Source of the DNA: Candidatus Endolissoclinum faulkneri L5
Lineage (GTDB): Bacteria > Pseudomonadota > Alphaproteobacteria > Thalassobaculales > Thalassobaculaceae
Assembly (NCBI RefSeq): GCF_000510265.1
Contig: NZ_CP006745.1
Coordinates: 1,013,654-1,077,653 of the forward strand
Direction of reading: 5' to 3'
Length of the DNA stretch: 64,000 bases
A program made the position numbers and the translations under genes. The notes below the pieces were generated by a model. It was given only the letters and a program-made list of their open reading frames with translations, was not told where the DNA came from and searched no databases. Shown here one piece after another: positions 43,473 to 55,500 of the stretch (its first letter is position 1; every line of letters begins with the position of its first letter).

Positions 43473-45913
43473 AATACATCCTTATTTGAATTTTTCACTG
43501 TACAACCAACAATATAATTAAACTATTCCAGATCTAATCTTAAAGCTGTATTATCTATACTACTATAAGCTTAAGCAATTGTAGCGTAAACAGCAAAAAT
43601 ACAAAATACTTATATTAAACATGTGTATAAAGAAAATAAATCATATAATATCGGTCAGCATTTTTAACACTAATTAATAAAAAATCGTTAGATCTATTTG
43701 TAAAAATAAAGTAAATTATTACTACTATTTTATAATTGAAATTTTCTTCTATTCACAGTATACACTTAAATGACGATGATTGGAAATCATTATAAAATGA
43801 ACTGATGTTGGAGATATTAAAATAGTCAACTAAAGCATGTATAATACAGTAGGCGTATGATTTTTCTGGCTAACCAAGCAAAACACTCTTTTTAAATAAT
43901 TACTTAAATAAACCACTGATATCAAATAAGCTATTTGTCAGCTAATCGAAATTAGCCATATCGTAATCAAGAAAAATTAACCCTAAAGCAACAATAGTTC
44001 GAGAAAAAACTTATCCATCTAAAGATTAACATCCTTCCTAAATTATAATAAAGATTCTTAAAAATATCCAAATTGGCTAAATAATTGATAAAATCTTTGA
44101 CTTGTAACACAACCTGCAATAGTCGTTAATAACAATTTTTAAAAACGAACTATAGTGGCTTAAGCAAATAGTAGCAAGCTAAATACGAAATTTTAATAAC
44201 ATATTTTTTATATTTAAAAAAACGATCTACCCATATAGCAGCTAGTATTTAGTCAGAATTCTAGATTTATAATTTATTTGATTATCAAAAACCGTAAGTT
44301 CGACCTATAAATAATTCACATGTAGAGCCTTTTGAGTGTTTATTTATTAGACAAAATAGCTTATACCCTGGATTTTTATAAAAGATTTAGTAAATTATTG
44401 TTCATCAAAAATACTAATTAACTCTAGTTCTTCTGTTAAAAGCCCACAATGTTATAAGCATAAAATCAGCAAAACAATATTTTTTAAATAGGAAAACGAT
44501 TCTATTACTTATTGTTTATTTCGTTTTCTCTTATTATTTTACAAATAGTACCAGTAAAGCTTTACTTATACGATTAGCTGCAATATGCAAAGCCTTTGTT
44601 TTGCATTATTAAATTCAGATAACATAAAAATTATATCGCCAGAATATAAATTTATCCTAGTAGAGCGCTACAATAGTGCTATTAGCACAACCATTAAAGC
44701 TAAAACAAGCTGTAAATTGTTTAAATCAAGTAAATTATCATCTGTGATGAAATCAGTTTATATTGATTAAAACAAAACATTTAGTAGATTTGAATTGGCA
44801 AATTGCTATTTTTCTTAGCCTTTATTTATTAATAAATATTTGTATTATTGCTATAATCATATTTTTACTATGCTGTAAAATAATTTAGTTTATCAATATA
44901 AAGCTCATTAATAAATATTCGCTGTAATGGATCATTATACAAAAAACATTAAATGCTTTAATAACTTATTATTCGATAATGTAAATATAATAAAAGTATA
45001 TAATCCATTTTATTGCTTATATTAACGATAAGTTAGTTTGCTAATTTGATAATTACATTTATTAAATTAACAAATTTATATGCATTACTAAGTGAACCTA
45101 TATTTCATATTAGTAGTAAAACATATTAAATATCCTGATGACAAAAGGACTATCAATTATGTCAAATTAACACTAACGTATAATAAATAATAAAAATCTA
45201 AAAATACGCAGCAATACAAACTTATAATTCATAAATCTTACGCTAAGCTTGATAATATGCGATATTTTTAAACAAGAGAAAGATCTCATTTCTATTAAAT
45301 CAACTTTTACTTATTTTACTTCAAGGCGTTAATTAATTTTATTTGATTCTATAGCTACTGAACAACTTCTAAAAATGTAAGTATAAGGCTAACAATAGAA
45401 ATTAAATTTATAAATATTACTTCTAGTTTAATGCAAATATAAAATTTATGAATTTATTAGCTATCAGACAAAAACTTATTGCTGCTACCAGATTTCGACA
45501 ATTATTTATTCATATCTGCCGTTATCTAAATATTAAGACGTTATCCTTAAAAACATTTTAAAAATGTTTTTAAGGATAACCACAATAATACAATTGTCTA
45601 ATCACACTATTTAAATCTTACTCAAAAAAATAAATAGCACGTCCAGGCATCAATCAAAGATTTGAATATGCAAGCAAATTTGAAATACTTCTGTATTTCA
45701 TCTTAATTACATGGCTACACGTTTTAGCTTTTAAGCTATTATTATTTTTGTTACTGTAGCAAAATAAAGAGCCTTTTATTATAATTCCTGCCTGCTCAGC
45801 AGGAATAGCAAAATTAGCGACTTTTACTGAGTGCTATCTAATCTAGTTGATAATAAAACCAACATTTACTAGATAAAATTATTTTTAATATTATAGCAGA
45901 AATAACAACTATG
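43473..45913. other. 2.4-kb non-coding spacer
   Basis: There is no credible gene. A 61-codon frame at 44585-44770 lacks a ribosome binding site and family resemblance. The spacer contains a perfect 20-bp inverted repeat (45540-45580) and a short GC-rich hairpin at 45782-45804 (8-bp arms ATTCCTGC/GCAGGAAT). Confidence 0.6.
45540..45580. repeat. Perfect 20-bp inverted repeat, 1-nt centre
   Basis: Arms 45540-45559 and 45561-45580 are exact reverse complements around a single A. It begins GTTATCCTTAAAAAC. It lies 330 bp beyond the nrdJ stop and no T-run follows. Confidence 0.9.
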
Positions 45914-48900
45914 TTAGCTACAGCCATTGGTGCAACCACAAGTAACACATTTTAAACAACTGCCATTATGTATTAGAGTAAAGTTTCCGCACTCAACACA
46001 ACCTTCACCTTCGTAGCCTTTAATCTTTGCTTCCATCTTCATAGATAAATCTATCTCGTTAATATCGTTAATTGCCCTACTACTAGCAGCTATAGAACAA
46101 TTACTCGCAGTAAGATCTTCCGATTTAGCTATTGCAGCCTTCATCTTAGTATCAGAAAGTGGGATAACGCCCTGTCTCTTACGAGTTATAACATCTACTA
46201 AATTCGAGCGAACATCAGACCGGACAAAACCACGACTAGCGAGGTCAGTGACTTTATCTAGGATTGCATTTGTTCTGAAAGCTTCATATTCCTCACCCTC
46301 ACCGTCACCAACAGTATCCGGAGTTAAATCTTCTTGCTTCACATGGGCTAAATCATGGCGATCTAAATAAGAAATAGCTAATTCACGAAACATGTAGTCG
46401 AGAATCGACGTTGATATCTTAATGGCGTCATTACCTTGAACGATACCTTGCGGTTCAAATCTGGTAAATGTAAAAGCATCGACATATTCTTCTAGTGGTA
46501 CTCCGTATTGTAATCCAATAGATACTGCAATAGCAAAGTTATTCATCAACGAGCGAAAGGCAGCGCCTTCTTTGTGCATATCTATAAAAATTTCACCAAG
46601 CGAACCATCCGCATATTCACCAGTACGCAAGTAAACCTTATGACCCCCAACAATTGCTTTCTGAGTGTAACCCTTACGACGTTGAGGTAAACGATCACGT
46701 TCAGCTCGCTTTCTTATAATCTTATTAACCGCCTTATTAACAACACGTTCTACAACTACTCCAACCTTTCTGGCGGTTGAGCGCGTAACAAATTCGTTAA
46801 TCTCCTGCTCATCTTCAAAACCAAATACTGCAGCAGAAAGCGGCTGGCTAAGCTTAGAACCATTACGATACAAAGCATTGGCTTTCAGACCTAGCCGCCA
46901 AGACAACATGTAAGCATTTTTACAGTCCTCGACCGTAGCACTAGCCGGTAAGTTAATAGTTTTTGATATTGCTCCAGAAATGAAAGGTTGAGCCGCAGCC
47001 ATCATATAAATATGGCTGTCCACCGAGAGACAACGCTTACCTCTACGACCACAAGGATTAGCACAGTCAAATACAGCCAAGTGCTTCTCTTGTAGGTGTG
47101 GCGCACCTTCTAAAGTCATTGCTCCGCAAACATAGCTATTCGCAGCCTCAATTTCTAACTTAGAAAAACCAATACTGCTCAGCATATCAAAGGATATGTC
47201 ATTGAGTTGCTTGTCAGTTAAACTGAGTATTTCCTTACAAAATTTTTCGCCTAGTGTCCACTTGTTAAAAACAAACTTGAGATCAAAAGCCGATACTATC
47301 GCTTGTTCTAATGCAGAAATTTGTTCATCAGCAAATCCTTTAGCCATTAGTGCAGAATGATTCATAATAGGAGCATTTTTCAAAGAACCATGACCTATAG
47401 CATAAAGCACAATATCTTTAATATGCTCATCACTATAGCCCAATGTGCGCAATGCTCTGGGTATAAGGCTATTAATTATCTTAAAATACCCACCTCCTGC
47501 AAGTTTCTTAAATTTTACAATTGCGAAATCCGGCTCAATGCCGGTAGTATCGCAATCCATGACTAAACCAATCGTACCAGTCGGTGCAATAACTGTAACC
47601 TGAGCATTCCTAAAGCCATTCTTTTTGCCTAAATTCAAAGCTGCGCCCCAAGATTCCCGAGCAGCTGTAATCAAAGAGCTCTGAGAACAATTGCTAGCAT
47701 CCAGCACAACAGGAGATACAGAAAGATTTTCATAACCGTCATTGTCACCATAAGCGGCACGACAATGATTGCGAATTACTCGGAGCATACTATCAGTATT
47801 AGCCTTGTATTCAGGAAAAGCGCCAATTTCGCCAGCGATTTCAGCAGAAGTAGCATAAGAAACGCCAGTCATCAACGCAGTAATTGCAGCGCAAAGCGCG
47901 CGGCCACTATCACTATCATAGGGCAATCCCATAGCGATTAGAAGACCGCCAATATTAGCGTAACCTAATCCTAGTGTGCGATATTCATAAGACAATTTAG
48001 CAATTTTCTTAGAAGGAAATTGTGCCATAAGCACCGAGATCTCTAGTGTAATAGTCCATAGCCGCGAGGCATGAGTGAATTTAACAATGTTAAAGTTTCC
48101 ATCATCGTCTAAAAAACGAATCAAATTCATCGAAGCCAGATTACAAGCAGTATCATCAAGAAACATATATTCCGAACAAGGATTAGAAGCGTTGATGCGA
48201 CCACCAGATGGACAAGTATGCCAAGAGTTGATTGTAGTATCATATTGCAACCCTGGATCTGCACTATGCCAAGCAGCCTCAGAGATCTTTTCCCAGAGAT
48301 CCTTAGCCCGCAAAGTTGCATGAACCTTGCCATCAGTACGACGAATCAAGTTCCACTCAGCATCAGCCTCAACCGCGTTCAAAAACTCATCACTGACACG
48401 AACTGAGTTGTTTGAGTTTTGGCCAGAAACGGTAAGATAGGCTTCACTATCCCAATCAGTTTCATAGGTGTCAAATTCAACTTCTGTAAATCCTTGACGA
48501 GCGAACTGAATAGCTCTCTGTATGTAATTTGTCGGTAACATAGCATTTTTAGCACCCTGAATAGCTACTTTTAGCTCAGGGTTTTTCTTCGGTTCAAATG
48601 CATTATTGCCAAGAGTTTTGATTCCACCTACACAAGCTGCCATTATAGATTGCATAGCGCTCACGATAAGCTTAGATCCGGAAACAAGTGCTGCAACTTT
48701 TTGCTCTTCAACTACTTTCCACTTAATATATGCCAGAATATCTGGATGATTAATATCAACAACAACCATCTTAGCAGCGCGACGAGTGGTGCCACCTGAC
48801 TTAATAGCACCAGCAGCCCTATCTCCAATCTTTAGAAAACTAAGCAAACCCGAAGACTTACCTCCACCGGATAGCGGTTCGCTTTCGCCACGCAATTGAG

Positions 48901-49606
48901 AAAAATTGGAACCAGTTCCCGAACCATACTTAAATAAACGCGCCTCGCGAATCCAAAGGTCCATTATACCGCCATCTTCCACCAGATTATCTTGTACGCT
49001 CTGTATAAAACATGCATGAGGTTGCGGATGCTCGTAAGCGGATTGCGAAAAGGTCAATTTGCCAGTCTCAAAATCAACGTAGTAATGGCCTTGGGCTGGA
49101 CCATTGATGCCATATGCCCAGTATAAACCAGTATTAAACCACTGTGGAGAATTTGGTGCCGCTATTTGACGAGCAAGCATTACGTACATCTCTTCATAAT
49201 AAATACGAGCATCTTGTTCAGTATCAAAGTAACCACCTTTCCACCCCCAATAGGTCCAAGTACCTGCTAAACGATTAAAAATCTGCTTAGCACTGTTTTC
49301 ACCAGTAGTACGCCTTTCTTTCGGCAAAGCAGCAAGTTTCTCTTCATCTGGAATTGCGCGAGATAACCAATTAGGAACATTCCTTTCCTGCAGCTTTTTA
49401 AGGGCAACTGGGATACCTGCTTTACGAAAATATTTCTGCGCCAAAATATCGCTTGCAACCTGAGACCAATCGTTTGGTACCTCTATGTTATTGCAACGAA
49501 ATATAACAGTGCCGTCTAGATGACGAATCTCGCTAGTTGTTCTTCGAAAATCGATGCCATCTAATACATCCTTACCGGCTGTTGTGAAGCATCTTTCAAT
49601 CTTCAT
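45914..49606 (-). CDS. nrdJ: Adenosylcobalamin-dependent (class II) ribonucleotide reductase
   Basis: This enzyme reduces ribonucleotides to deoxyribonucleotides using a thiyl radical generated from adenosylcobalamin. At 1230 residues it is the long alphaproteobacterial form. Visible features are the substrate-site region [40 protein letters not shown], the active-site block [29 protein letters not shown]-type loop [18 protein letters not shown], and a cysteine-rich C-terminus ([22 protein letters not shown]). The start is set at 49606 ([11 protein letters not shown]) because GGGAG lies seven bases upstream and the family begins there. An ATG at 49639 lacks this support. The window holds no B12 synthesis or uptake gene. 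A long inverted repeat lies just upstream. Confidence 0.96.
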   Translation of the reverse strand: MKIERCFTTAGKDVLDGIDFRRTTSEIRHLDGTVIFRCNNIEVPNDWSQVASDILAQKYFRKAGIPVALKKLQERNVPNWLSRAIPDEEKLAALPKERRTTGENSAKQIFNRLAGTWTYWGWKGGYFDTEQDARIYYEEMYVMLARQIAAPNSPQWFNTGLYWAYGINGPAQGHYYVDFETGKLTFSQSAYEHPQPHACFIQSVQDNLVEDGGIMDLWIREARLFKYGSGTGSNFSQLRGESEPLSGGGKSSGLLSFLKIGDRAAGAIKSGGTTRRAAKMVVVDINHPDILAYIKWKVVEEQKVAALVSGSKLIVSAMQSIMAACVGGIKTLGNNAFEPKKNPELKVAIQGAKNAMLPTNYIQRAIQFARQGFTEVEFDTYETDWDSEAYLTVSGQNSNNSVRVSDEFLNAVEADAEWNLIRRTDGKVHATLRAKDLWEKISEAAWHSADPGLQYDTTINSWHTCPSGGRINASNPCSEYMFLDDTACNLASMNLIRFLDDDGNFNIVKFTHASRLWTITLEISVLMAQFPSKKIAKLSYEYRTLGLGYANIGGLLIAMGLPYDSDSGRALCAAITALMTGVSYATSAEIAGEIGAFPEYKANTDSMLRVIRNHCRAAYGDNDGYENLSVSPVVLDASNCSQSSLITAARESWGAALNLGKKNGFRNAQVTVIAPTGTIGLVMDCDTTGIEPDFAIVKFKKLAGGGYFKIINSLIPRALRTLGYSDEHIKDIVLYAIGHGSLKNAPIMNHSALMAKGFADEQISALEQAIVSAFDLKFVFNKWTLGEKFCKEILSLTDKQLNDISFDMLSSIGFSKLEIEAANSYVCGAMTLEGAPHLQEKHLAVFDCANPCGRRGKRCLSVDSHIYMMAAAQPFISGAISKTINLPASATVEDCKNAYMLSWRLGLKANALYRNGSKLSQPLSAAVFGFEDEQEINEFVTRSTARKVGVVVERVVNKAVNKIIRKRAERDRLPQRRKGYTQKAIVGGHKVYLRTGEYADGSLGEIFIDMHKEGAAFRSLMNNFAIAVSIGLQYGVPLEEYVDAFTFTRFEPQGIVQGNDAIKISTSILDYMFRELAISYLDRHDLAHVKQEDLTPDTVGDGEGEEYEAFRTNAILDKVTDLASRGFVRSDVRSNLVDVITRKRQGVIPLSDTKMKAAIAKSEDLTASNCSIAASSRAINDINEIDLSMKMEAKIKGYEGEGCVECGNFTLIHNGSCLKCVTCGCTNGCS

Positions 49607-49664
49607 GCTTAAACTCCCACATGAGATGGGTAATGCCAAATTGATTCTTTAAAATTGAAAACAC

Positions 49665-49735
49665 ATATTATACAAACTTTAGTAAAGTCCGTCGCGTTCG
49701 ATAATATCAGTTAAAATATTAAGTTTGTATAATAT
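49665..49735 (-). promoter_or_regulatory. Inverted repeat upstream of nrdJ
   Basis: Arms 49665-49679 and 49721-49735 are exact 15-bp reverse complements 41 bp apart. The nrdJ-proximal arm contains TATAAT on the minus strand, which could be a -10 box, though no good -35 was found at the right spacing. The DNA between the arms includes a GC-rich patch (CCGTCGCG). It could be paired operators or a long leader hairpin. Confidence 0.4.
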
Positions 49736-51050
49736 CTAATTTATTTGACACAGAAGAATAAAATTTAATAAATCATTATAGATAATAACTATATTTTAAT
49801 AATAGATAATACACTATATATTTTAATATTAGATATTAATACAACTATATTTAGTAATAAAATAATGCTTTGCTTAATTCTAGATAATATTACTTATTGA
49901 GTTGTAACCTGCAATAATACCCAGATTGTCATCTGAAATCGATTAATTCTTCCTCCAATGACGCACTATACTGTGTTTAAAAAATTAAATTGCAATATAT
50001 GCCTAGTAAAATTAATACGTTGATTTAATCTAGCGAATTATAAAATAGTTCAAATTGCTAATTTGCCAAAAGAAAGCGTAAAAATAAGCATAGCTCCTTA
50101 ATGAACTTATAATTAGTATAAGCAAGGCTAAACGCTTTTTATTAAAGCGTCTTTGATGCAATTATCCATCCTGTTGAGAAATATCAATGATATTATCATT
50201 ATAAAATGCTTATTTGCAAGAATTGACAGCAATAAATGCTTTATAATTAACAATAAAAATGTTACTTAAACTTATTGATAATAATTATTTTTTAGATAAA
50301 TTGCTAATGATTGGCCAAATAAAGCGAATTGTTTATTCTTTGTCTTGACTAAATCTTAAAAATAGTGATCTGTTTGTAGAAAGATAAGAACATTAATTGC
50401 TGAAATAATCGCACAATCAGCTCGATGACATTAATAAAAAGGCATCGCAAAAATTGATTTACTAAATAAAATCTAACAGGTCTCTTAGAGAAAGTTCGAG
50501 CTGGGTGGGTCTTAATAATAATTTCCCTGCATTAACACAACTCGCTGAATACTTTTAGTCCAGTACAATCTGCCTTTCATAATGAAGTATTATAGCATTA
50601 AGTATTATAGCAAAAAATTTAGATATTACATATTTTAATTTGATATCTTTCTAAGTATCTTTCTAAAATTTCAAAATATTTTAAAATAAAAAGTACTTAA
50701 AGATAACGACCGCAATTAACGCAATTATCCTATCCACATTAAGTAGCAAATCTACTCCGTAATCTTAACATGATGCTTAATATCTTAAAAATACGTCAAT
50801 ATAATCGATCAATTAGCAGAAATTAACTAAGTAAATGAACAACATATTATATTTTAACTAAGATTTACACGCAGAATATATTCATTGGATGTCAACGAGG
50901 GTTGAACGCATCTTTTAAGTAAAAAGATCCCTTAACTAAAAGGAAACTTTAGTAAACTAAGCAACTTTTCTGGAACACTTTTTAAAGTGCAACGTAAGTA
51001 TCAGCCCTCTTTTATCCAGACATAAATTATTTTATGTTAATCTAATTTCT

Positions 51051-51083
51051 AATGCTATTTTAATTATTAATTAAAATAGCATT
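51051..51083. repeat. Perfect 15-bp inverted repeat, 3-nt loop
   Basis: Arms AATGCTATTTTAATT (51051-51065) and AATTAAAATAGCATT (51069-51083) flank ATT, about 510 bp upstream of the lipoprotein gene. Confidence 0.75.
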
Positions 51084-51595
51084 GTATTCTAGAGTTAGGG
51101 GTAAGTATTAAAAAAAATAATACGGTAAAATTTTCAGCTAAGCTTGAATATTTTTATAACAAAATGCGCTATCTAACTACACATATTACAAATTAAAGAT
51201 TGATTAGCTAAATTAGCTATAATTTAGAAAATCTACAACGTAAGAGTTTATGACCAATAGTACTAAATTTCCTCTAAGGCTAGAGAAAGTATTTAGAATA
51301 GTTTGTGAATTTCTCATTGAGGTTCACTTAAAATATATTTTTATTTATAAAAATATATAACCTGGCAAATAATTTTTAATTATTTGATTCTTTTGCCAAA
51401 GAAGCAATTAAGTAATAAAAAACAATATCATCTTAAGGCTAAAGTAATCTTAATACCCTGGTCTTACATTCATTATAACATACTATATTATATAATATAG
51501 TATAAATTATTTAGTGAATTGTGAATAAAGGCTTAATACACAAGTATTAATTCAAACATCTTGTCTGATGGAGGGGGTTAATTAAAAAATTCTGA

Positions 51596-52792
51596 ATGCT
51601 AATATTTTACATACGGTTAAATAGTTTAGCTATAGCCTTATTTGGTTTAGCATTGATTGTTTCTGCATGTTCTATTCAGAAACAATCAATGCCGCAACTT
51701 ATTCCACAGATGAAGCAGAGCTGGTTAAATATTAAACAAGGTCAAGCAAAAAAAAATCTTTCTGAGTTGCCAAAAGTAGCACTTCTGTTACCCATGAGCG
51801 GTCAAGCTACGATAATTGGCAGAGCTATGCGCAATGCTGCAGAATTGGCGTTATTCGATAAAGGGTCTGATAATTTTACTTTATCGTTTTATGATACCGT
51901 TTCTGATCCTCAAACAGCGGCACGCATGGCTGAACTTGCGATTAACGAAGGGGCTGATATGATTATTGGTCCACTTTTTTCAGATGAGGTCTTGGCTATT
52001 CGTCCGATTACTCAAATATCCGGTATTCCAGTTTTATCGTTTTCTAACGATCGATCAATAGCCAGCAATGGTGTTTGGGTATTTGGAATTCTACCAAGCG
52101 AACAAATTAAAATAATAGTTCGCTATGCTGCTATGAAGGGCTATCGCCGCATCGGTATATTAGCGCCTTTTAATACGTATGGATTTGAAACGACAAGAGC
52201 GGCAATAGAGACTGCAAAAATTAGCGGTGCAAGTATTCATCCTATGCGATTGTATACACCAGAGTCATCCGATTCATTATCCGATATGATCAAGAGCTTA
52301 GCTGCATCCCGTGACTATGATGCAGTTTTATTGCCAGAAGGAGGGCAAAAGATACTTAATTTAGCAGCGCTTATGGCCTATCACGATATTGATTCGCATA
52401 AGGTGAAATTTCTTGGTTCATCCTTATGGGCAAATCCAGCTCTTCTGCATGAGCCAACGCTAATTGGGGGATGGTTTGCTGCACCTGATCCAGGAAATCG
52501 TAAACCATTTCTCGAACACTATCGCTCAGTTTACGGAAATTTCCCAGAAGGTTTAGCCTCGTTAGCTTATGATACCGTAAGTTTAGTAGCGATATTAGCT
52601 CAGCAGCCAAACAAATCTGGCTTTTCCGCAAACTACCTAACTCAGCCATCAGGTTTCAATGGGGTTGATGGTCCATTTCGTCTGTTAGAGGATGGAACAA
52701 ACCAACGCAGTCTTGCAATTTTACAGCTTACTACAAAAGGTATCAAAGTGATAGAGCCTACATCGCCTAGTTTTCTTAAACCTTCTTATTAA
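51596..52792 (+). CDS. Penicillin-binding protein activator, LppC/LpoA-type lipoprotein
   Basis: This is a 398-residue periplasmic-binding-protein-fold lipoprotein of the LppC family, related to E. coli LpoA, which activates peptidoglycan synthase PBP1a from the outer membrane. The N-terminus has a hydrophobic segment (about 7-24) ending at the lipobox VSAC with the lipidated cysteine at 25. The mature part begins with VALLLPMSGQATIIGRAM, typical of type I periplasmic binding folds, and continues ADMIIGPLFSDEV. In alphaproteobacteria this gene is commonly next to rsmI and hemW. The start is the first possible ATG after an in-frame TGA (51593). The only strong Shine-Dalgarno (GGAGGGGG, 51570-51577) is 18 bases away, unusually far. 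Confidence 0.88.
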   Translation: MLIFYIRLNSLAIALFGLALIVSACSIQKQSMPQLIPQMKQSWLNIKQGQAKKNLSELPKVALLLPMSGQATIIGRAMRNAAELALFDKGSDNFTLSFYDTVSDPQTAARMAELAINEGADMIIGPLFSDEVLAIRPITQISGIPVLSFSNDRSIASNGVWVFGILPSEQIKIIVRYAAMKGYRRIGILAPFNTYGFETTRAAIETAKISGASIHPMRLYTPESSDSLSDMIKSLAASRDYDAVLLPEGGQKILNLAALMAYHDIDSHKVKFLGSSLWANPALLHEPTLIGGWFAAPDPGNRKPFLEHYRSVYGNFPEGLASLAYDTVSLVAILAQQPNKSGFSANYLTQPSGFNGVDGPFRLLEDGTNQRSLAILQLTTKGIKVIEPTSPSFLKPSY

Positions 52793-53076
52793 AGAACTCG
52801 TAAACTGCCACAATAGAAAGCATGAAAACTATAGATTTTAAAGAACTCAATTCTAGCACCATTAAGAAGAAAAATTCAATTATTTGACACGACAGTAAAA
52901 TCGATAGGAATCAGGTTTACTGAAAGATTTGTTAAAATTGAAAATATATCTCACCTAGTTATCCAGCATTATCTAAATATAAGACTTTATCGCTAAAGGA
53001 GATAATTTAGAACAAGAGCCAACAACATATACTGTAAGCAAAATAGCAGAATTTCCTGCAGCCGCCTATTTGGTTA

Positions 53077-53187
53077 ATAAGTTCCTGCAATTAATAAAAC
53101 TCCCAAACTAAGCACAGCAGCGGCTTGGCTTATCGGAAAATAACTAACTAGGCGTGCAACCAGCATGATTGCTACACTATCAGTCAA
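53077..53187 (-). pseudogene. Possible relic of a membrane protein
   Basis: A 37-codon frame between two stops reads VAIMLVARLVSYF then PISQAAAVLSLGVLLIAG, resembling one or two membrane segments. The DNA is GC-richer than its surroundings. There is no convincing start. It does not look like HemW. The evidence is composition and hydrophobicity only. Confidence 0.25.
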
Positions 53188-53624
53188 CTAAAAATTAATT
53201 TTATTGTGTATAGCAGATCAAAGGCAATAGGCCTGCTAGGTTAATATTCTTTCTTTAATCGCGTAAATTTTTAAGTCAAAAATAAGCATAAATTAAATAC
53301 ATAAAAATCAGCAGGCAAGCAAAGTCTAAACTACTTAAAGTATTATCGAGCATTAAACTCAATTTTCCCGCTCGCTTAACGCGAAACCATTATTTGTTAA
53401 CTAATATCAGACACTGTAACTTGCTGGCCTGAAAAATAGTTTAAAACTAAACTGTAATCTTAAAATCTTGCTAGAAGTATAATATTTTTGCTATATTGCT
53501 CAATCTTTTAGCAATTTTCTCTAGATTCAAGAGAAAACCAAATAGAAACAGCGTACTTGATCTTATCAAATACTCGTTGGCAAATAGCTGCCTAGAATTT
53601 GAATATTCAGTGTTTTTATATCTT

Positions 53625-53643
53625 GCGAGAATTTAATTCTCGC
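53625..53643 (-). terminator. Perfect hairpin just after rdgB
   Basis: GCGAGAATT (53625-53633) and AATTCTCGC (53635-53643) form a 9-bp stem with a 1-nt centre, 26 bases beyond the rdgB stop. A short A-rich tract follows rather than a T-run, so termination would be weak or factor-assisted. Confidence 0.4.
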
Positions 53644-53669
53644 CTAAAAAGATAATAAAGAAAATAACA

Positions 53670-54299
53670 TCATCTTTCATCAAAAGATCTACTATCAAGG
53701 CGTCGATCAACAAGCTGCGCAAAAGCGTCAGTTCTGTGACTCATTAAATGTTTTTTATCCGCACTAGATTCGCCAAAAGTTTCCATATTTTTGCCATCTG
53801 GCACAAACATCGAATCATAACCAAAACCATTATCACCTCGCGGTGGCCATACGACACGACCATAAACATAACCTTCAGCACTTTCACAATAACCATCTGG
53901 CCAAGCTAAGGCGAGTGCGCAAGTGAACCAGGCTTGAGTATCATCGGATTTACTAAGTATCATTTTATAGTGGACCAATTCCATAGCCAAACCAAAATCT
54001 TTTTGTGGGCCAGCCCAACGAGCTGAATATATACCCGGAGCAGCTTCAAGAGCAGCAACGCTAAATCCAGAGTCATCGGCGATAGCAGGTACCCCTGAAG
54101 CTTTTGCCGCTGTCAATGCTTTTAATTTAGCATTAGCTACAAAAGTGCTTCCAGTTTCTTCAGGGCTAGGTAGTTCAAGATCTACTGCTGAAAGCACACT
54201 CAGATGGTAAGGTTTTAGCAAAGCAGTAAGCTCTGCAATTTTTCCTGGATTATAAGTAGCAAGCACTAATATTTTACTATCCAGTTTACGCAGCAACAT
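53670..54299 (-). CDS. rdgB: XTP/dITP diphosphatase (non-canonical purine NTP pyrophosphatase)
   Basis: RdgB hydrolyses ITP, dITP and XTP to monophosphates and keeps deaminated purines out of DNA and RNA. It is 209 residues and complete: TYNPGKIAEL (15-24, substrate-binding loop), ADDSGFSVAAL with the catalytic aspartates D75 and D76, GYDSMFVPDG, and SHRTDAFAQL (from 187). In many alphaproteobacteria the order is LppC-type gene, hemW, rdgB, rph, hrcA, grpE. Here only the first, rdgB and grpE remain, in the expected relative directions. Confidence 0.95.
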   Translation of the reverse strand: MLLRKLDSKILVLATYNPGKIAELTALLKPYHLSVLSAVDLELPSPEETGSTFVANAKLKALTAAKASGVPAIADDSGFSVAALEAAPGIYSARWAGPQKDFGLAMELVHYKMILSKSDDTQAWFTCALALAWPDGYCESAEGYVYGRVVWPPRGDNGFGYDSMFVPDGKNMETFGESSADKKHLMSHRTDAFAQLVDRRLDSRSFDER

Positions 54300-54442
54300 T
54301 TAAGACAATCTCCCCGATAACACCACATTGGATTGCAATATCTTTGATATGATAGCATCAATCTGATCATAATTTAAGAAGTTAAAGATAAAGCAAGACT
54401 ATTAATCACCAGATTCTAGTCAAAATAACTTTTTTGTAAAAC

Positions 54443-54494
54443 AACTTAATATAAGCATAAAACTTAATATAAGCATAACTTAATATAAGCATAA
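54443..54494. repeat. Tandem repeat, about 17-bp unit, three copies
   Basis: The core AACTTAATATAAGCAT begins at 54443, 54461 and 54477. Confidence 0.85.
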
Positions 54495-55463
54495 CTAGTT
54501 ATAAAGATTAAATTACTTTGTGCGTATGAAGTGTTTATTGATGTTTTCTTAAAACCATTTTATAATAGTTATTGCAAGCAATAATTATTATTTCTCTAAT
54601 AAATTACTCCTTGTTAAGATTTATCGGAAATTAATTTTATAGTGAATAGACGTCATGCATTAGGATCAATTCTAGCATGATATTAGAAAAACCATTCCAT
54701 ATTTAAGATGATGAGCTACAAATTAATTTGTATTACCAAATTATTAGACTAATTTTTATTTCTATCATCAAGCTAAAACTTAAGATAAAATATCAGGTGC
54801 TGTATAAAAATAGCAAAAATTCTGACATTTATATCTAAATAAAAAATGCTAATATTCTACCATTATTTAAACTTGTTGCTGATTAGTTAAAAGTATACTA
54901 ATTAGTTATGAAGTATATATCTTAATATGTAATATCTTAATATAAAACCGTACAAGTTAATTGGGTTTGGCAAAAGACTTTAAAATTATGCTAAATTTAG
55001 TTCATTTCGTCTGAAAAATAGAATTAAGTTATTGGCTTAATAAACTAGAATTTGTATTATTTACATACAATTTATTCTGCTAACGGAAAACAACTAAATA
55101 TAGCTAAGTAAAAATGATCATATCAGATTGATTGAAAATCAAGAATTCATTGATATCATATCAAAAGAACTAGATAATTGCCAATCTTGAAAATCGTTGC
55201 TTTTCGCTCATTGGTGCAATTAAATATTAATTTAATTTATCTGCTTTAAGATTCTTTCCTTGCAAATTTATTTCTACTTGTTTATAATAGTTGTGTGAAT
55301 TATTGATTAACGCGAACTAAATTAATATTTTCATTAGGGTTAAATTTGAAACTAATTATCAATTAGCTCTGCGCGAGCGATTACTTTAAAAATGGTTCTA
55401 ACAAAAGAGTCATTTAAAGAGTGTTATAACCTGAAAAATCGCAAATAACGTGTTCCTTATAAT

Positions 55464-55500
55464 ATATATTTTGGACTTAAGGATATATTTTGGACTAAGG
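55464..55500. repeat. Tandem duplication upstream of grpE
   Basis: ATATATTTTGGACTTAAGG (55464-55482) is followed by the same sequence lacking one T (55483-55500), ending about 35 bp before the grpE start. It may duplicate promoter elements. Confidence 0.85.

Larger units (their letters stand above)
49607..51595. other. 2.0-kb non-coding spacer
   Basis: Besides the nrdJ upstream repeat, it holds a perfect 15-bp inverted repeat (51051-51083) and a 9-bp one near 51366-51386. In related genomes rsmI lies beside the LppC-type gene; no relic could be read here. Confidence 0.55.
52793..53669. other. Spacer where hemW would be expected
   Basis: There is no complete gene. A stop-free hydrophobic frame on the minus strand (53077-53187) is the only protein-like trace. 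A perfect hairpin sits just after rdgB (53625-53643). hemW, usually between rdgB and the LppC-type gene, is not readable. Confidence 0.5.

Noticed and set aside
44585-44770. 61-codon reading frame on the plus strand
   Set aside because: No ribosome binding site, no family resemblance, and AT-driven composition; such frames are expected in 2-kb AT-rich spacers.
49661-49680. NrdR box upstream of nrdJ
   Set aside because: The match to the NrdR consensus is poor and the paired spacing is wrong.
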